The translations under genes and the position numbers were made by a program. This document shows positions 43,795-55,689 of a stretch of 64,000 bases of DNA, piece after piece; the first letter of the stretch is position 1; the number at the start of each line of letters is the position of its first letter. The stretch comes from Allium sativum. Its lineage: Eukaryota; Streptophyta; Magnoliopsida; Asparagales; Amaryllidaceae. The stretch covers positions 808,463,160 to 808,527,159 of the forward strand of contig CM060919.1 of the NCBI GenBank assembly GCA_030737875.1, given 5' to 3'. Under the pieces are notes generated by a model that searched no databases, had not been told where the DNA came from, and worked only from the letters and a program-made list of their open reading frames with translations.

Positions 43795-46531
43795 GCACTA
43801 GCGAGAAGAATAAGGGAAGATGAGAAAAAAAACAAATTTGAGAAGCGAATTTTTTTTTTTTTTTTAGTGAAAAAGAATTAGACACAAAAGATTTTTTTTA
43901 AATGAACCTAATGCAATTTACAATTTCTAGAATTATATAATGACGGTTTGATTTATTTCAACAAAAGATTTCTCAGCCAGTTAACGGACAGGAGTTATCG
44001 GTGCACCAGGAATCACCCTAGCAATGCAGCCGAAGGTTTAAGTACCTTCAGAGGAACAACTGATATAATATTTACGAATCACCGTAATATTTATAAACAG
44101 TTATTACTCTGCCGTAGTCTAGACACCGAGAAATAATCCGTTAGAACTAAAGCAAATTGTCAAAATATAATGAAGTCCTTAGAAAATAAAAACAAAACTA
44201 AGATGAATGCAATATTTTTTTTTAATGTTTTAATCAGTCACAGAATGAACAGTCTCAGAACAGTCACAGAACAGTCAATTGCAGAGATAAATTAAAAAAA
44301 AAGAATTTTTTTTTTACAAGCAAGTCGATGCCCTGCAGAAGAGTTTTACAAGCAATGTCTCTATATATTTTTATTTGCAGCAGCGGTCCCTGTAGAGATA
44401 GAAAACACTCACCTTGATCGGCAGTCCGTCCAGTGCAGTTGAGTCGCGCTAGCGCGTTCACACCCCACTTGGTGTGCAACCGCTCGAACACTGAACAGTC
44501 CGCTGCTTTTTATTGTTGTCGCCTCCTATTATTTGCTTGACTGCGCTGCGGCACGGGTTCGGGCTAGGAGCCCGAGAAAAAAAAAATTATGACCTTTTTC
44601 AAATTACACTGTACCTGCTTTTGAAAAATTTCGCCCTTTTTTTTTTACTTGAGCCTTTGATTTGTTTTTTTTTTCCGAATAATCCTTGCCCGAAAAAAAG
44701 ATTTTTTTTTTTTTACAAATTTCAAAAGTATCTATCAAAGCAGCCACACCAATAATAAAACAAACAAAAGAAAAAAAAAACTAAATTGGAAATAAACAAA
44801 AACTCGACCAAAAGGATTTTTTTTATTTAAGCAAATAAAATAAACAAAAGAGCAAAAGAAACTAAAATGGAACTGAAACAAACCTAAAACTAAAACAAGA
44901 CCCCACACACCATTAAAAAGAAAACACAGCAACACTTGTCTTTTGGTTCACCAAACGCAGATATGAACCGATCAAAACTACAGCTATACATCCAGATGTT
45001 ATTCTCTAGCGAACTACAATATACCTTTTTTTTATAGCCTCTTTGTTTTGCTGTTGTAGAGAATGAGGCGCCAGCTAATGGATCAAGCCCAGTCCACAAC
45101 TAAACATTCTCACCAAATAGAGTCTTAACACTCTCGTTACCCAAAATCAATTAAACCTGGTGAAAACAGAAAATCGAAAAGAAAATATGGCTAATTAGAG
45201 TTGCTAATTTCCGCAATTCGAAGGAGATCAGGGCCCTAATTTCCTTGAAGGGTAGCAATTGGCTTGGATTTAGTAGTAGTGAGAGGGTTTCGGTGGTTGG
45301 AGTACCTTCGATTTGGGAATTGGGGAGGGACACCGACGGTTGAAGGAATTTGGTTTTGGAGATGAAGGTCGGTGGTTTCGGTTTGAGGAAGGGGAGTTCC
45401 AGAGGGCGATTGGGGTTGCGATTTGAGGAGTGTGGATTGAACGAGGGGTTCGGAGCTGATTGGTCTAGTTGCAATGATGAAGATGTGGTTTGTTGGAGTG
45501 GATGCAGGTGGCTTTCCTGTTTGTTTCGGGTATTTTTGTTGAGGATGTGGTTTTGGAAGGTTAGAAGGGGGATGAAGTAACTGCCGATTCTGTCAGCAGG
45601 GTGTTGAGTGGGGTTGAATTTGTTGTTGGTTACAGACAAGAACGGAGAGGTGGATTTGTTCTGTGTTTGTGGAGGACGCGGCGTTCGGGTGTGTATTGGT
45701 GAGAAAGTAATGGTTTTGACAGATCGTGCTTTGTACTGGTGACTGGTTGTAATGGTGTAAGGCGGTCTGAACGTCTGTTTTGATGGGAGCTGAGTGCGAC
45801 TGAAGTAGGGAATTGGTTGCGGATGGAAGTTGGTAGTTTTTGAAAGGGTGGTGTATGCCGTATTTTGTATGGTTTTTTTTTTATTTTTTTTAGTATATGC
45901 GGAGGGGATTGAGAGGTGAGTTTTGTGGTTCTGACGTGTGGTATGATGAAGTGAATGTTGATGACAGTGTGGTTGTTGGAGGAGGTGACTATTGGTGATC
46001 GAAGAAAGTGCAGCAGTTTGAATTGGTGAAGTCTGGTGTTTGGTGAAGGCGCATTGAGGAAGTAGATGAAGGCAGAGAAGAGAAATAATGCAAGGAAATT
46101 TGCTTTTTTTTTTCCTTTTTGTATTTTTGAAATTTGTAAAAGGTGAAAAGGGAATGTATTGAAAAATGGAAAGGCAGTAAAGTAAAGGAAGGATTCCAAA
46201 CAAAAGGCAAGATTTTTTTTTTTAATTTTTTTTTTTTTGTAGAAAACTTGTACAAAAGAAAAAGAAATCAGATTTAAAGAGGAAAAGAGATCCTATTGAG
46301 AATAGGAAAGAAGTTTTGAAAGGAAGGAAATTGAAGAGATTTGGCAAAAAAAATTCTTTTAATTGGAAGAATACGGTATCATGGAATAATACCAAATCAA
46401 ATCAATCAAGAATTTTTTTTCTATATATACAAGAAAATAAGAGGAAACAAACTAAACAAAAAAAATTGTGTTTTTTTTTAAATTATGGAAAATAAAATTA
46501 TAACCCGAAGGATCTAAAAACAAAAATTATT
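43795..46531 (-). other. Athila 5' leader (2.7 kb)
   Basis: A long region between PBS and gag, rich in homopolymeric A/T tracts (for example 43851-43865, 44300-44315, 44700-44715). The minus strand at 45151-46203 is open for 350 codons, but a second frame over 45630-46199 is also open, and the predicted proteins are His/Ser/Thr/Pro/Lys-rich without a domain. The openness follows from low purine content. Long untranslated leaders occur in Athila elements. Confidence 0.65.
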
Positions 46532-46549
46532 TCCCCGGCAACGGCGCCA
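46532..46549 (-). other. Primer-binding site, tRNA-Asp type
   Basis: Minus strand TGGCGCCGTTGCCGGGGA, the classic PBS of many plant Ty3/gypsy elements, five bases from the LTR. Confidence 0.93.
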
Positions 46550-46554
46550 AAATT

Positions 46555-47778
46555 TGTTTGCGAACAAATTTTACAATTGTAAACAACTGTAAAATTCGTT
46601 CGTCTTTCCTAAACAACAAGGATCGTTGTAGAGGGTGTCGAACTCTGGGACCAAATTATTTTAATTAATAAATCCAATCAAGTCATCCCTAACTTTTGAT
46701 TGGTTGAAAACAAAGAAAATAGCAGAAATTAAATAAAACAGAGTTTTAACAATAAGTGAAAGCAATTAGGGGATAATGACATAGATCAGATTCATAATCA
46801 TCAATAGCCAAAAGATTAACCAGATCTAATACATGTTTCTGTCACAAACATGAATCAACGATAATAGGTTTTAGAAACAAATATGTAAATAACAACAAGC
46901 ATAGCCTATGCAGGAGCTCAGCTCTACAACCATAGACTATCAGGACAGATTCATTAATTAATTTCTAAAACCCTAAAATTAGATCTAGATCTGTTAAACG
47001 TTAGATCGAACACGAATATATCCTGTGAAGGAGCATAGCTCTTAAATGACACAAAATATGAAGGTTCAAATCTAACCCTTAATTCAGATCCAGATCTTCA
47101 TGTATACAGTCCTCATCTTTTGGCTATGTGATTCATATTGAATCATACTAACAGCGTCATCACCCCCTAATCAAAGGGGATTAGCTAGACATAGCTAAAG
47201 AAGAAGAGAAAAAGAAAATAAATAACATGAACATAAATAAAATAAACAAAAAGTAAAAAGAAAGGGAGAGAATGATTTTATTCCAAGAAGAGAATTACAG
47301 AATAAAACCTAATGTGTCCCTTACAAGACTAAGATACAATGTATTTATAGCTGATATGACAAAGGCTAGCTAGCTAATTACATAATGTGGGACTAAAGAA
47401 ATAACCCAAATAACACATAAGCCAGTGTGAATGCAGCTTTAGAGTGAGTGGTCTAGCAAATAGGCTAGTGTGAACGCAACATGAGTAAGAGGCCTTCCAA
47501 ATGAGCTAATGTGAATGCAGTTTGAGTCTTTATTGAGCCAAATCTTCTTAACTGAAATATAATTGCAACCGTTCTTCAAGCTTTAGACTCTTCAAGCTTT
47601 AGCAATTTTAAACTTCACTCTTTTTAAGCAAATTCTTCATGCTTTATCCATCAAATGCTCTAAACCATGCTTCTTGTCAACAATCTGAAAATACAGCTAT
47701 AAATACAAAGTATCAATTATTTTAAAGAGAAAATAAGATAAATAAGCGGATAAAATATACACATTTACGTGTATATCA
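46555..47778 (-). repeat. 5' LTR of Athila element
   Basis: 1,224 bp, nearly identical to 35453-36677. Confidence 0.95.
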
Positions 47779-47783
47779 GCAAG
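47779..47783. repeat. Target-site duplication GCAAG (right)
   Basis: Matches 35448-35452; the chromovirus 2 LTR resumes here with CGATCAGAAATCC. Confidence 0.95.
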
Positions 47784-50616
47784 CGATCAGAAATCCATGC
47801 TAAGCTCCAACGTTCCCTCCCTGAGAACCTAGGGGGGGGGGGAAACGGAAGAAAAGAGGCGAAAGAAAACAGGTCAGTCAAAAAGACTGAGTAAGCCCTA
47901 CTACAATCAATGTAAACTGATAAAGTTAACTGGCATGAGCAGCAGGGATGAACATATGGATAACAACATACTAGCATGATGATTAACTAACAAGGTAGAT
48001 AAAGTTGTCATCGCATAATCAGGATTAAGGTTTTGCACCACAGGTGTACTAGCAAACTAACATTACTTGAATAAACAAGTATTGATCCCTTGGCCCAAGC
48101 TTTGGCCCAATAACATGAAGTGACCCTAATAAGCGGTCCAACCAAACGGTCTAGTCGATCGGCTCCCTATAAGCCTAACTCGTCACGTGTTGGTGTCAAT
48201 ACGGCCCAAACATAATTGTAGTCAGACTGTGCCGGGTCTCCCGTCGGGTGTATCAAGCCCTAGGGTGTCAACCCCTGGACACCATAAACATGAGTGCACA
48301 GTCTCGATCTACTGGTACCCGTGCATGCTTTCCCCGGCTTCGGACTCTGTGCACGACCATAGTCCGCCCGGAACTACACCGGCGTACCATTCTGCCGTCG
48401 TTTTTGGTCGCTTACCTCCAGTTCAGTAATCGTGACCCCTCCCTAGCCTAGTCCCTAGGGTCTTAATGATACAAACTTGGGAATACTGCTGGAGTGGACC
48501 CCCATTGCTAGGATTTTCTAGTGGGTTAAGTATGGTTTAACCCTCTTGCTAATCATGGATTAACTTGGTTAAGTGTAACGATGAGTTCACGACTTAACCC
48601 TGATTAATCTACCAAGCCCAAATTGGTTAAGTATTAAGTGGACCATGACATAACCCTAATCACGAGGCATTAATTAATTAATGCGACTTAACCTCTCACA
48701 TTAGACTTTGTTGTGGTTACTAGTTAAGCCGGGCGGGTCCGGGTAGCTTTACACCACAACTTGGTCTAACCTCGGGTTCAAGGTACAACATGACCAACTT
48801 CTCACATTGGGTCCTATTGTTTGTAGCAACTAGTTAAGCCGGTCGGTTCCGGGTAGTTTTACGCTACAAACTCAACCCAACCTCGAGTTGGTCACACTTA
48901 TCTTTTCTAAGTGTCATGTCCATCATGTTTCCAAAACATATCACAAATTTTCAAGCAATTGGGTAGACCTAACTTAATAGGTAAATTCCCAATGGGTAGA
49001 CCTAACTTAATAGGTAAATTCCCAATCTTATGTTTTTATGTCTTTTAAGTTTACCCAACCCCAAACGCAATCCCATCGCTTACATATCGCAATAGCGCAT
49101 AAAGGATAGAAAGAGGGAACTTGGCATAATCATGACATAAAGGTGTTGAAGCCACAAGTTCAACATGGTGGCATATGAAATGTTCATATGTTCATATACT
49201 TGCATTAGGCCTCAAAAGCATGCATAAAACCAAACTTAGCATATTGGTGATACATGGCGATAAATGACATGTAGAAATGGCCATAAGTTCGCATTTAGCC
49301 TCACATGCAAGTTATCATAAGGGATATGATAACTTACATGTTGCCAAAATGCAACCTTTAGCATAAAGCTTGAAGCTTTATGTTCATATACTCAAGATAA
49401 GCTTGCATAACATGATACCATGAACAAAATGATCATCCCAAACTTGCATAACATACTTGCATATCATATGACGAACTTGCATATCAAACTTGCATAACAT
49501 AACATGGTAAACTTGCATATCATAACATGGCATACTTGCATAACATAACATGATAAACTTACATATCATAACATGGCAAACTATCATAGCATAACATGGT
49601 AAACTTGCATATCATAACATGGCATACTTGCATAACATAACATGATAAACTTACATATCATAACATGGCAAACTTGCATAGCATAACATGGTAAACTTGC
49701 ATATCATAACATGGCATACTTGCATAACATAACATGATAAACTTGCATATCATAACATATCAAACTTGCATATCATACATTTAACTTTAGAGTTTAAGTA
49801 TGAAAGTAGAATAGGGCTTACAATGCTTATGAAGACACAAAAATATGACAAAGCCCTTATGCAATCAAATAGACCCAAAATGCAAGCTCCAAATCAATAA
49901 AACCCTTGAGCCAAAATGATCAAAACCCTTGCTTTATGATGTAAATATGGAAACTTGACTTGAATGCAAGCTAATGACACTCATACAAGCTTGAAAACAC
50001 TTGTATGCATTGAAAATCTCTCATAGAAATGACTTAGGAATTTTATGAAAAGAGTGGAGGCCATGAGAGGAATGATTTTGCCATAGTTTAGTTACTTGAA
50101 TGAATAATGATGATTTAGGGTTAGGTTAGGGCCTTATTTATAGAGATTAGGACTAGTTTCAACCTTAGGATTAAACCCTAGTTCCAATCTCAGCCCTCAA
50201 AACCGAATCTGGCCCCCAAGCTCAACACAAACCCAAAATGGTGCACCAGGCAAAACTGCCCGGCTGGACCAAGTCGACAGGGCTGTCGACTTGGGTCTAA
50301 CCAAGTCGACTCCCAAGTCGACAGGGCTGTCGACTTGGGTACTCTGGCGGGAATTTTCCCGCCTGTGCCCAACTGCCCTAAATTTCAAAATTTAAACTTG
50401 AATTTGTAATCTGTTTTTACTTTGAATTTTTCTGAAAACTTCGTTGGGCCTTAATCGGGTCATACGGACTCCGATTTTCGAAAACCCGGACTCTATTTCG
50501 CGTATTTTTCCGAGACGAACGCAATGGCATAGCCCGTTTCCCTTGATTCAGAGTTTAGAATTAAATTCTGCCTCGATTTACGTTATAACAGGTTATTGAA
50601 AATACGGGTTGTTACA

Positions 50617-50621
50617 ATATT
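50617..50621. repeat. Target-site duplication ATATT (right)
   Basis: Matches 27538-27542; Tat RT resumes immediately. Confidence 0.95.
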
Positions 50622-51435
50622 GTTGTGTGGTAATGCCATTTGGGTTAAAGAATGCAGGAGCCACGTATCAGTGCCTGGTCAACCGCAAGTTTTATAATCA
50701 AATCGGGAAAACCATGGAGGTTTACATGGATGACATGCTTGTGAAGTCTAAACAATCTTCCGACCATACAAGAGACTTAGCTGAAATGTTTGATATTCTT
50801 CGAAGGTATGGGATGAAGTTAAACCCCCTTAAATGCTCGTTTAGGGTCGCATCTGGAAAATTCCTTTGGTTTATTGTGAGTTCTCGAGGAATTGAGATAA
50901 ATCCTAGCCAAATAGCAGCAATAAGGGATATTGAAGAACCACAAAGATCAAAGACGTTCAAAGCTTAGTCGGAAAAGTTGCTGCATTGAGTAGGTTTATC
51001 TCCAAAGCTACAGATAGGTGTGTACCTTTCTTCGATCTCATAAAACGAGGAAAGCGAAATTTTGAGTGGACCCCCGATTGTGTGGAGGCATTCCAGAATC
51101 TATTAGACTTATTAAAAAAGCCTCCAAAATTATCAAAACCCGTGGAACATGAGGATTTGTTTGTCTACTTAGCGGTATCATCTCACGCCATCAGTGCGGC
51201 ATTAGTACGTGAAGAGGATAAAGTCCAGAAGCCTGTATATTACGTGAGCAAAAAGCTAGCTGGTGCGGAACGTAATTATCCGAAGATAGAAAAGCTTGCT
51301 TATAGCCTCCTGATTGCTTCCCGCAAACTTCACCATTATTTTCAGGCTCACCCAATAGTTGTATATACCGATCAACCTTTGAGACAAGTGTTGCAAAAAC
51401 CCGAAGATCGGGGCGGTTGCTTAAATGGAACATAG
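50622..51435 (+). pseudogene. Tat reverse transcriptase C-terminal half and degenerate RNase H
   Basis: Resumes with CVVMPFGLKNAGATYQ and keeps YMDD (50723-50734) and KCSFRVASGKFLWF. TAG after TFKA (near 50966) and a frame change lead into KVAALSRFISKATDR, the RT connection region. The following RNase H has LAVSSHAISAALV, where the first catalytic Asp is absent, as is usual in Tat, and YTDQPLRQVL. A frameshift near 51410 links it to the next frame. With the earlier loss of the first RT Asp it is inactive. Confidence 0.87.
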
Positions 51436-52311
51436 AGCTAAGTCAATTTGATTTGAATTTCCAGCCCCGAAGATCAATAAGGGGGCAGGCATTGGCTGAC
51501 TTTATAGCTGAATTTACAATTCCCGAAGAGGAAATGGTGGGTGACAAGGTAGTTACTTTGGACCAAGAGTTAGAGCTTAATCCGTGGAAACTATATACAG
51601 ACGGAGCCAAAAATGATCGAAAGTCCAGCGCCAAAGTTGTTTTAATAACTCCTGAAGGATGTTATATTTACTATGCATTTCGATTAGAGTTTGCTGCTAC
51701 TAACAACGATTCCGAGTATGAAGCTCTGATTGCCGGGCTGAAACTCGCCAAAGAATTGGGAGTGAAGACACTGGATATATATTGCGATTCCAAGATAGTT
51801 ATATGCCAGGTTCGGGAAGAATTTACTGCTAAAGGACCTCGACTCATTACTTATCTCAAAAAGATAAAGGAGCTGTTGGGAAGTTTGAAGCATTACAGCA
51901 TAACGCACATTCCAAGAACAGAAAATCAAAAAGCAGATCGACTGGCGAAGCTGGCAAGTTCTGATAATCCTAAAGAAACTGAAATGGTTCCGATAGATGT
52001 TTTGGAATCACCGAGTTTCAACCTAATGGAAGCGGAACTAGCCTTGGAAGTCAACCCAGAGAGAGAATCCTGGATGACATCAATCAAGAATATTCTCAAG
52101 AATGGAACCCTCGCATTGAAAAAGAGCGAAAGACGAGCTATAAGACGAAAGGCTGCAAGATACGTTTTACAGGACGACGTCCTTTATCGCCAAGGGTTTT
52201 CAATGCCCCTATTACGGTGTATCGCACACGACGACATTAAACGTGTACTGCAAGAAGTACATGAAGGTGAGTGTGGAGACCACACTAGGGCCCAAACCCT
52301 AGCAAAGAAAG
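51417..52311 (+). pseudogene. Tat archaeal-type RNase H and integrase N-terminus
   Basis: About 299 codons open. After ELSQFDLNFQPRRSIRGQAL, the extra RNase H domain starts near residue 56: LYTDGA (Asp), DSEYEALIAGL (Glu), YCDSKIV (Asp) and ENQKADRLAKLAS (Asp), i.e. all four acidic residues of an active RNase H. A second RNase H that makes up for the degenerate first one is a known hallmark of the Tat lineage. The tail (RYVLQDDVLYRQGFSMPLLRC, VHEGECGDHTRAQTL) is the start of integrase with its zinc-binding His residues. The apparent stop at 52314-52316 lies inside the inserted LTR; coding resumes at 63490 with VLQYGYFW. Confidence 0.88.
52307..52311. repeat. Target-site duplication GAAAG (left)
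   Basis: Matches GAAAG at 63485-63489. Confidence 0.95.
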
Positions 52312-52703
52312 TGTAACACCCCACACCCGCTACGGTCACTCACTAAGGGAATGCCATAACATCGGTGGAGTATTTTAAGTGAATATAGAACAGAAAAATT
52401 ACAACAAGACAGATATAAGTAATACTTGAGAATTTAAAACATCATTTCATTGCAGCGGAAAGTAAAACATGTTTGGTTACACCAAAACCATAAACAAGAG
52501 TCAAGTACATAATATCCATCCTGATAAAATAAAAGTACATAATCCCACTACATAACTTAATAGCCATAATAGAAAAGATAAACTGAGCTTTACATCCACG
52601 GTCCAAGCTCCAAAAGATAGATAAAGCAGTCCGATCAAAGCCCACTAGTGCTAGGCCCACTCTGATAACCTGAGGGTTGGGAAAAAGATAAAAACAACGG
52701 GGT

Positions 52704-52717
52704 CAGACATAAGTCTG
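52704..52717 (-). other. Cross-family LTR hairpin (CAGAC/GTCTG)
   Basis: CAGAC, ATAA, GTCTG, preceded by GGT and followed by AGCGAG. The partner is at 60294-60307. It carries the base-pair flip relative to element 2. Confidence 0.6.
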
Positions 52718-53766
52718 AGCGAGTCCTATAACTTTAACAATACAATCATTAAAGTAACCAGAGTAAGACATAAGCTTGATATACGGTAACGACTGGGGAA
52801 AAATGGCTACACTAAGCAGCCAACTAGACTTAGGATGAACTAAGATAACCGTAAAGACGCATTTACCCACCCAAGGATAATTACTACACTGCACCACCCC
52901 AGATCTACCCACCCAAGGGTAATTCCTACACTGCACCACACCAGTTCTACCCACCCAAGGGTAATTCCTACTTAAAGGTTGATCCCACTAAGTGTACTTA
53001 GTAATTTTTAATAGTAGTTTCGTGTACCCCTAGCTGACTACATAGGTGCCGTCTGCCCCTATTTCCACTAGGTGTACCCACTACTCCCCAAGCGATCGGC
53101 TCCCTAACGTAGATACCCGTGTTGGCCCCACAGTGGGGTGTATCATTCCCCAAAGTGGCAACCTGATAATGTCAACGGTGCACGGCTTATACCTACACGA
53201 TGCAACAACGTCTTACTTACCAGCCCGGGTCCACACACGCATATGAAACCCGTTGGACTTGCGTTGCCACCGCTAACCCGTTTTGGCCTCTTACAGTCAA
53301 GCCCAATATGCGTGTCCCGTCCTCGACTTGGGTCGAGCCCACAAAGATACGTTTGGGATATTGGTTGAAATGGGCCCCCCACAAGCTACCCACCTAAGCT
53401 TGTCATTTCTAGTGAATCCCACTTAACCCTTCAACCATGTCCACTTACATGTTATAAATTTTGGTTAAGTCTTTTAATCATATTTTAATTGCCACTTAAG
53501 GCACCCACTAGATTTCCACATGCCACCCAAGGCACTTACTTAACCCTTTAATCATGTTTAATTACATGTTCCACTTTGGTTAAGTATTCTAATCGTATTT
53601 TCTATAGCCACCCAAGGCAACCCACTAGTTTCCTCATGCCACCCAAGGCACCCCCACTAGTTACTACATGCCACCCAAGGCACCCACTTAACCCCTCATG
53701 CCCCACTACATGCTAATTTGGTTAAGTGTTTCTTAATTAATTAAGATCGTGACCTTTGTAAAGACC

Positions 53767-53849
53767 TCTCACATTAGACTGTCTTTTATGGCAGCTGGAT
53801 ATGCCGGTTGGTTCCGGGCAGCCTTACACCATAACAGAGTCTAACCTCG
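53767..53849 (-). other. Covarying stem-loop C
   Basis: Bounded by TCTCACAT and CCTCG. Outer stem TTAGACT (53774-53780) with AGTCTAA (53838-53844); inner stem TTATGG (53786-53791) with CCATAA (53829-53834); apical CTG/CAG around GCCGGTTGGTTCCGGGCAG. The partner is at 61333-61415. Confidence 0.55.
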
Positions 53850-53890
53850 TGTCTTTACACTTGTCACGTATTTAGTTTATGACTAAGACC

Positions 53891-53974
53891 TCTCACATTG
53901 GGCCAATCATTTGTAGCCGCTGGATTTGCCGGTCGGTTCCGGGCAGTCTTAGGCTACAAAAGGGTCCAACCTCG
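53891..53974 (-). other. Covarying stem-loop D
   Basis: Outer stem TTGGGCC (53898-53904) with GGTCCAA (one G-T pair); inner stem TTTGTAGCC (53910-53918) with GGCTACAAA (53952-53960); apical CTG/CAG with GCCGGTCGGTTCCGGGCAG. The partner is at 61457-61540, where one inner pair is lost (ATGCTACAAA). Confidence 0.55.
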
Positions 53975-54379
53975 TGTCTTAGTCGATTAATTACACCTAA
54001 TTAATCACCCCCATAATTTGTATTAATTATCCCTAATTAATTACCAATTTCAAGAATATGGGTAGACCTAACTCAATAGGTAAATTCCCAATTCCATAAT
54101 ATGGGTAGACCTAACTTAATAGGTAAATTCCCAATTCCATAATATGGGTAGACCTAACTCAATAGGTAAATTCCCAATTATGTCCATTCACTTTATGTTA
54201 TGCTTAAGCATACCCATTTCACACCATTTTATTAACCTGCATATTAACCCCATCGTTCCCCACGTAATTCGTTCTCATACATGACATAATAAAGGGAAGA
54301 TTCATCACAAATGCCATGGGTTCAACCAACATAGCATATAACTTTATCATGGGTTTAAAAGGTGTCAACTTGCATATAT

Positions 54380-55110
54380 GAGCATACATTAAACCCAACT
54401 AGCATTTAACCCAAACTTGCATGAAGCACATATGTCACAAAGGGGTAACTTGCATATAATTCTTATGTCATACAAAGGTGTGAACTTGCATAGCATGTCA
54501 CATGTTAACTTGCATATAACCAAACACATAACTTGCATAACATGTTACATATGAACTTGCATATAATCATGCACATAACTTGCATATAACCAAACACATA
54601 ACTTGCATAACATGTTACATATGAACTTGCATATAATCATGCACATAACTTGCATTACATGTTACATATGAACTTGCATATAATCTCACATATAGCTTGC
54701 ATAACATGTTACATATGATCTTGCATATAATCTCACATATAGCTTGCATAACATGTTACATATGAACTTGCATATGTATGTATGACATACAAAGGTAAAC
54801 TCGCATATGTTATGCATATCACTAGTCCAAACAACTTGCATAGATTATGCATATTATAGATCCAAACTCATAGGTTAAACTTGCATGTCATGTCACTTAT
54901 TTCACACATGATTCTAGCATAAAACCAAGCATTTAACTTGCATAAAACCAAACACTTAGCATGCATAAAACCAAATACTTAGCATGCATAAAACCAAATA
55001 CTTAGCATGCATAAAACCAAATACTTTGCATGCATAAACCCAAATACTTAGCATGCATAAAACCCACCACTTAACATGCATAAACCCAAACACTTAACTT
55101 GCATAAACAT
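54380..55110. repeat. ACTTGCATA and AGCATGCATAAAACC tandem arrays
   Basis: Two adjacent arrays. The first mixes ACTTGCATAACATGTTACATATG and ACTTGCATATAATC units; the second repeats a unit of about 23 bp with ACCAAATACTTAGCATGCAT. The partner at about 61990-62660 has one unit fewer in the second array. Confidence 0.88.
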
Positions 55111-55437
55111 AGTGTCATCATGAATAAGTGTTAAACATAGTGATTAGCAAACTAGCATCATAACATATGACCTAAAACCCATTGATCCGCAAGCAAAACC
55201 ATATGATCTCATCACATCTCATCTACTTAGTTTAACAATTGGTTATTAAAGTGATAGAAACTCACAAACTCCAAGATTAGCTCCTTAGATAGTTGCTAGA
55301 GTTGAAGTAGAGGTGGATTAGTAGTTGATTAGCTTGCATCCTCTTCTCTAATTAGTGGAGGCTCCTTCTAAGTTGCATTTTGGCGGCATGATGGCATAGA
55401 TTCTATTTTTAGTATGGATTAGGGTAGTCTTAGGGTG

Positions 55438-55446
55438 TATTTATAG
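55438..55446 (-). promoter_or_regulatory. TATA box of chromovirus 3 LTR
   Basis: CTATAAATA on the minus strand, followed by CACC. The partner is at 62981-62989. Spacing to the E2F-type palindrome is about 225 bp, close to element 2. Confidence 0.65.
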
Positions 55447-55584
55447 GATTAGGTTGTGTTTTAGACCCTTAGATTAACCCTAGGTTAGTTTAGGTCCGTC
55501 AGATTTCGGAAGCTTTCAGAAAACAGCCCCAAAACACAGCCAAACCCTAAAATGGTGCACCAGGCCAAATTGGCCGAGCACCCC

Positions 55585-55665
55585 CTGTCGACACACAAGT
55601 CGACAGGGCTATCGACTGGGTCCTAGCCAAGTCGACTGCCCAGTCGACAGGGCTGTCGACTTGGT
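55585..55665. promoter_or_regulatory. GTCGAC hairpin cluster in U3
   Basis: Four to five GTCGAC-containing half-sites forming overlapping inverted repeats, including CAGTCGACAG/CTGTCGACTTG. The partner is at 63127-63208. Confidence 0.6.
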
Positions 55666-55671
55666 TAGCTA

Positions 55672-55689
55672 GGCGGGAATTTTCCCGCC
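55672..55689. promoter_or_regulatory. Paired inverted E2F-type site
   Basis: GGCGGGAATTTTCCCGCC, identical to the site in element 2 despite strong divergence around it. The partner is at 63215-63232. Confidence 0.65.

Larger units (their letters stand above)
35453..47778 (-). mobile_element. Athila-lineage Ty3/gypsy element, nearly intact
   Basis: 12,326 bp on the minus strand. LTRs 35453-36677 and 46555-47778 (1,225 and 1,224 bp), PBS 46532-46549 of tRNA-Asp type, PPT 36678-36693, gag-protease 41785-43794 and pol 38419-41757. By eye the two LTRs differ at only about ten positions, so it is the youngest or among the youngest insertions here. The order and motifs (DLGAS protease, RPFLAT, FMDD RT, no chromodomain) fit Athila. 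No envelope-like ORF is present in the 1.7 kb 3' of pol. Confidence 0.95.
27543..50616 (-). mobile_element. Tekay/Del-like chromovirus 2, carrying a nested Athila
   Basis: A minus-strand element with ATATT duplications. 3' LTR 27543-30796, internal 30797-35116, and 5' LTR 35117-35452 plus 47779-50616, split by the Athila element. Without Athila the element is about 10.7 kb. Gag-protease is long and open, RT partial, RNase H deleted and integrase shattered. LTR ends TGTAACACCCC...GGGTTGTTACA, tRNA-Met PBS and CCHC knuckles with a DSGAS protease fit Tekay. It is no longer autonomous. Confidence 0.92.
35117..50616 (-). repeat. 5' LTR of chromovirus 2, split by Athila
   Basis: 35117-35452 and 47779-50616 together equal the 3' LTR at 27543-30796, minus one ACTTGCATA repeat block and half a GTCGAC unit. 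It carries hairpin 47875-47889, stem-loops 48694-48774 and 48800-48885, TATA 50135-50143, GTCGAC cluster 50269-50340 and E2F-type palindrome 50346-50363. The Athila insertion cuts the R-U5 part. Confidence 0.93.

Noticed and set aside
45151..46203. 350-codon minus-strand ORF in the Athila leader as a possible gene
   Set aside because: A second frame over the same DNA is also open, composition is strongly biased, and no domain or signal is recognisable; kept only as a low-interest observation.
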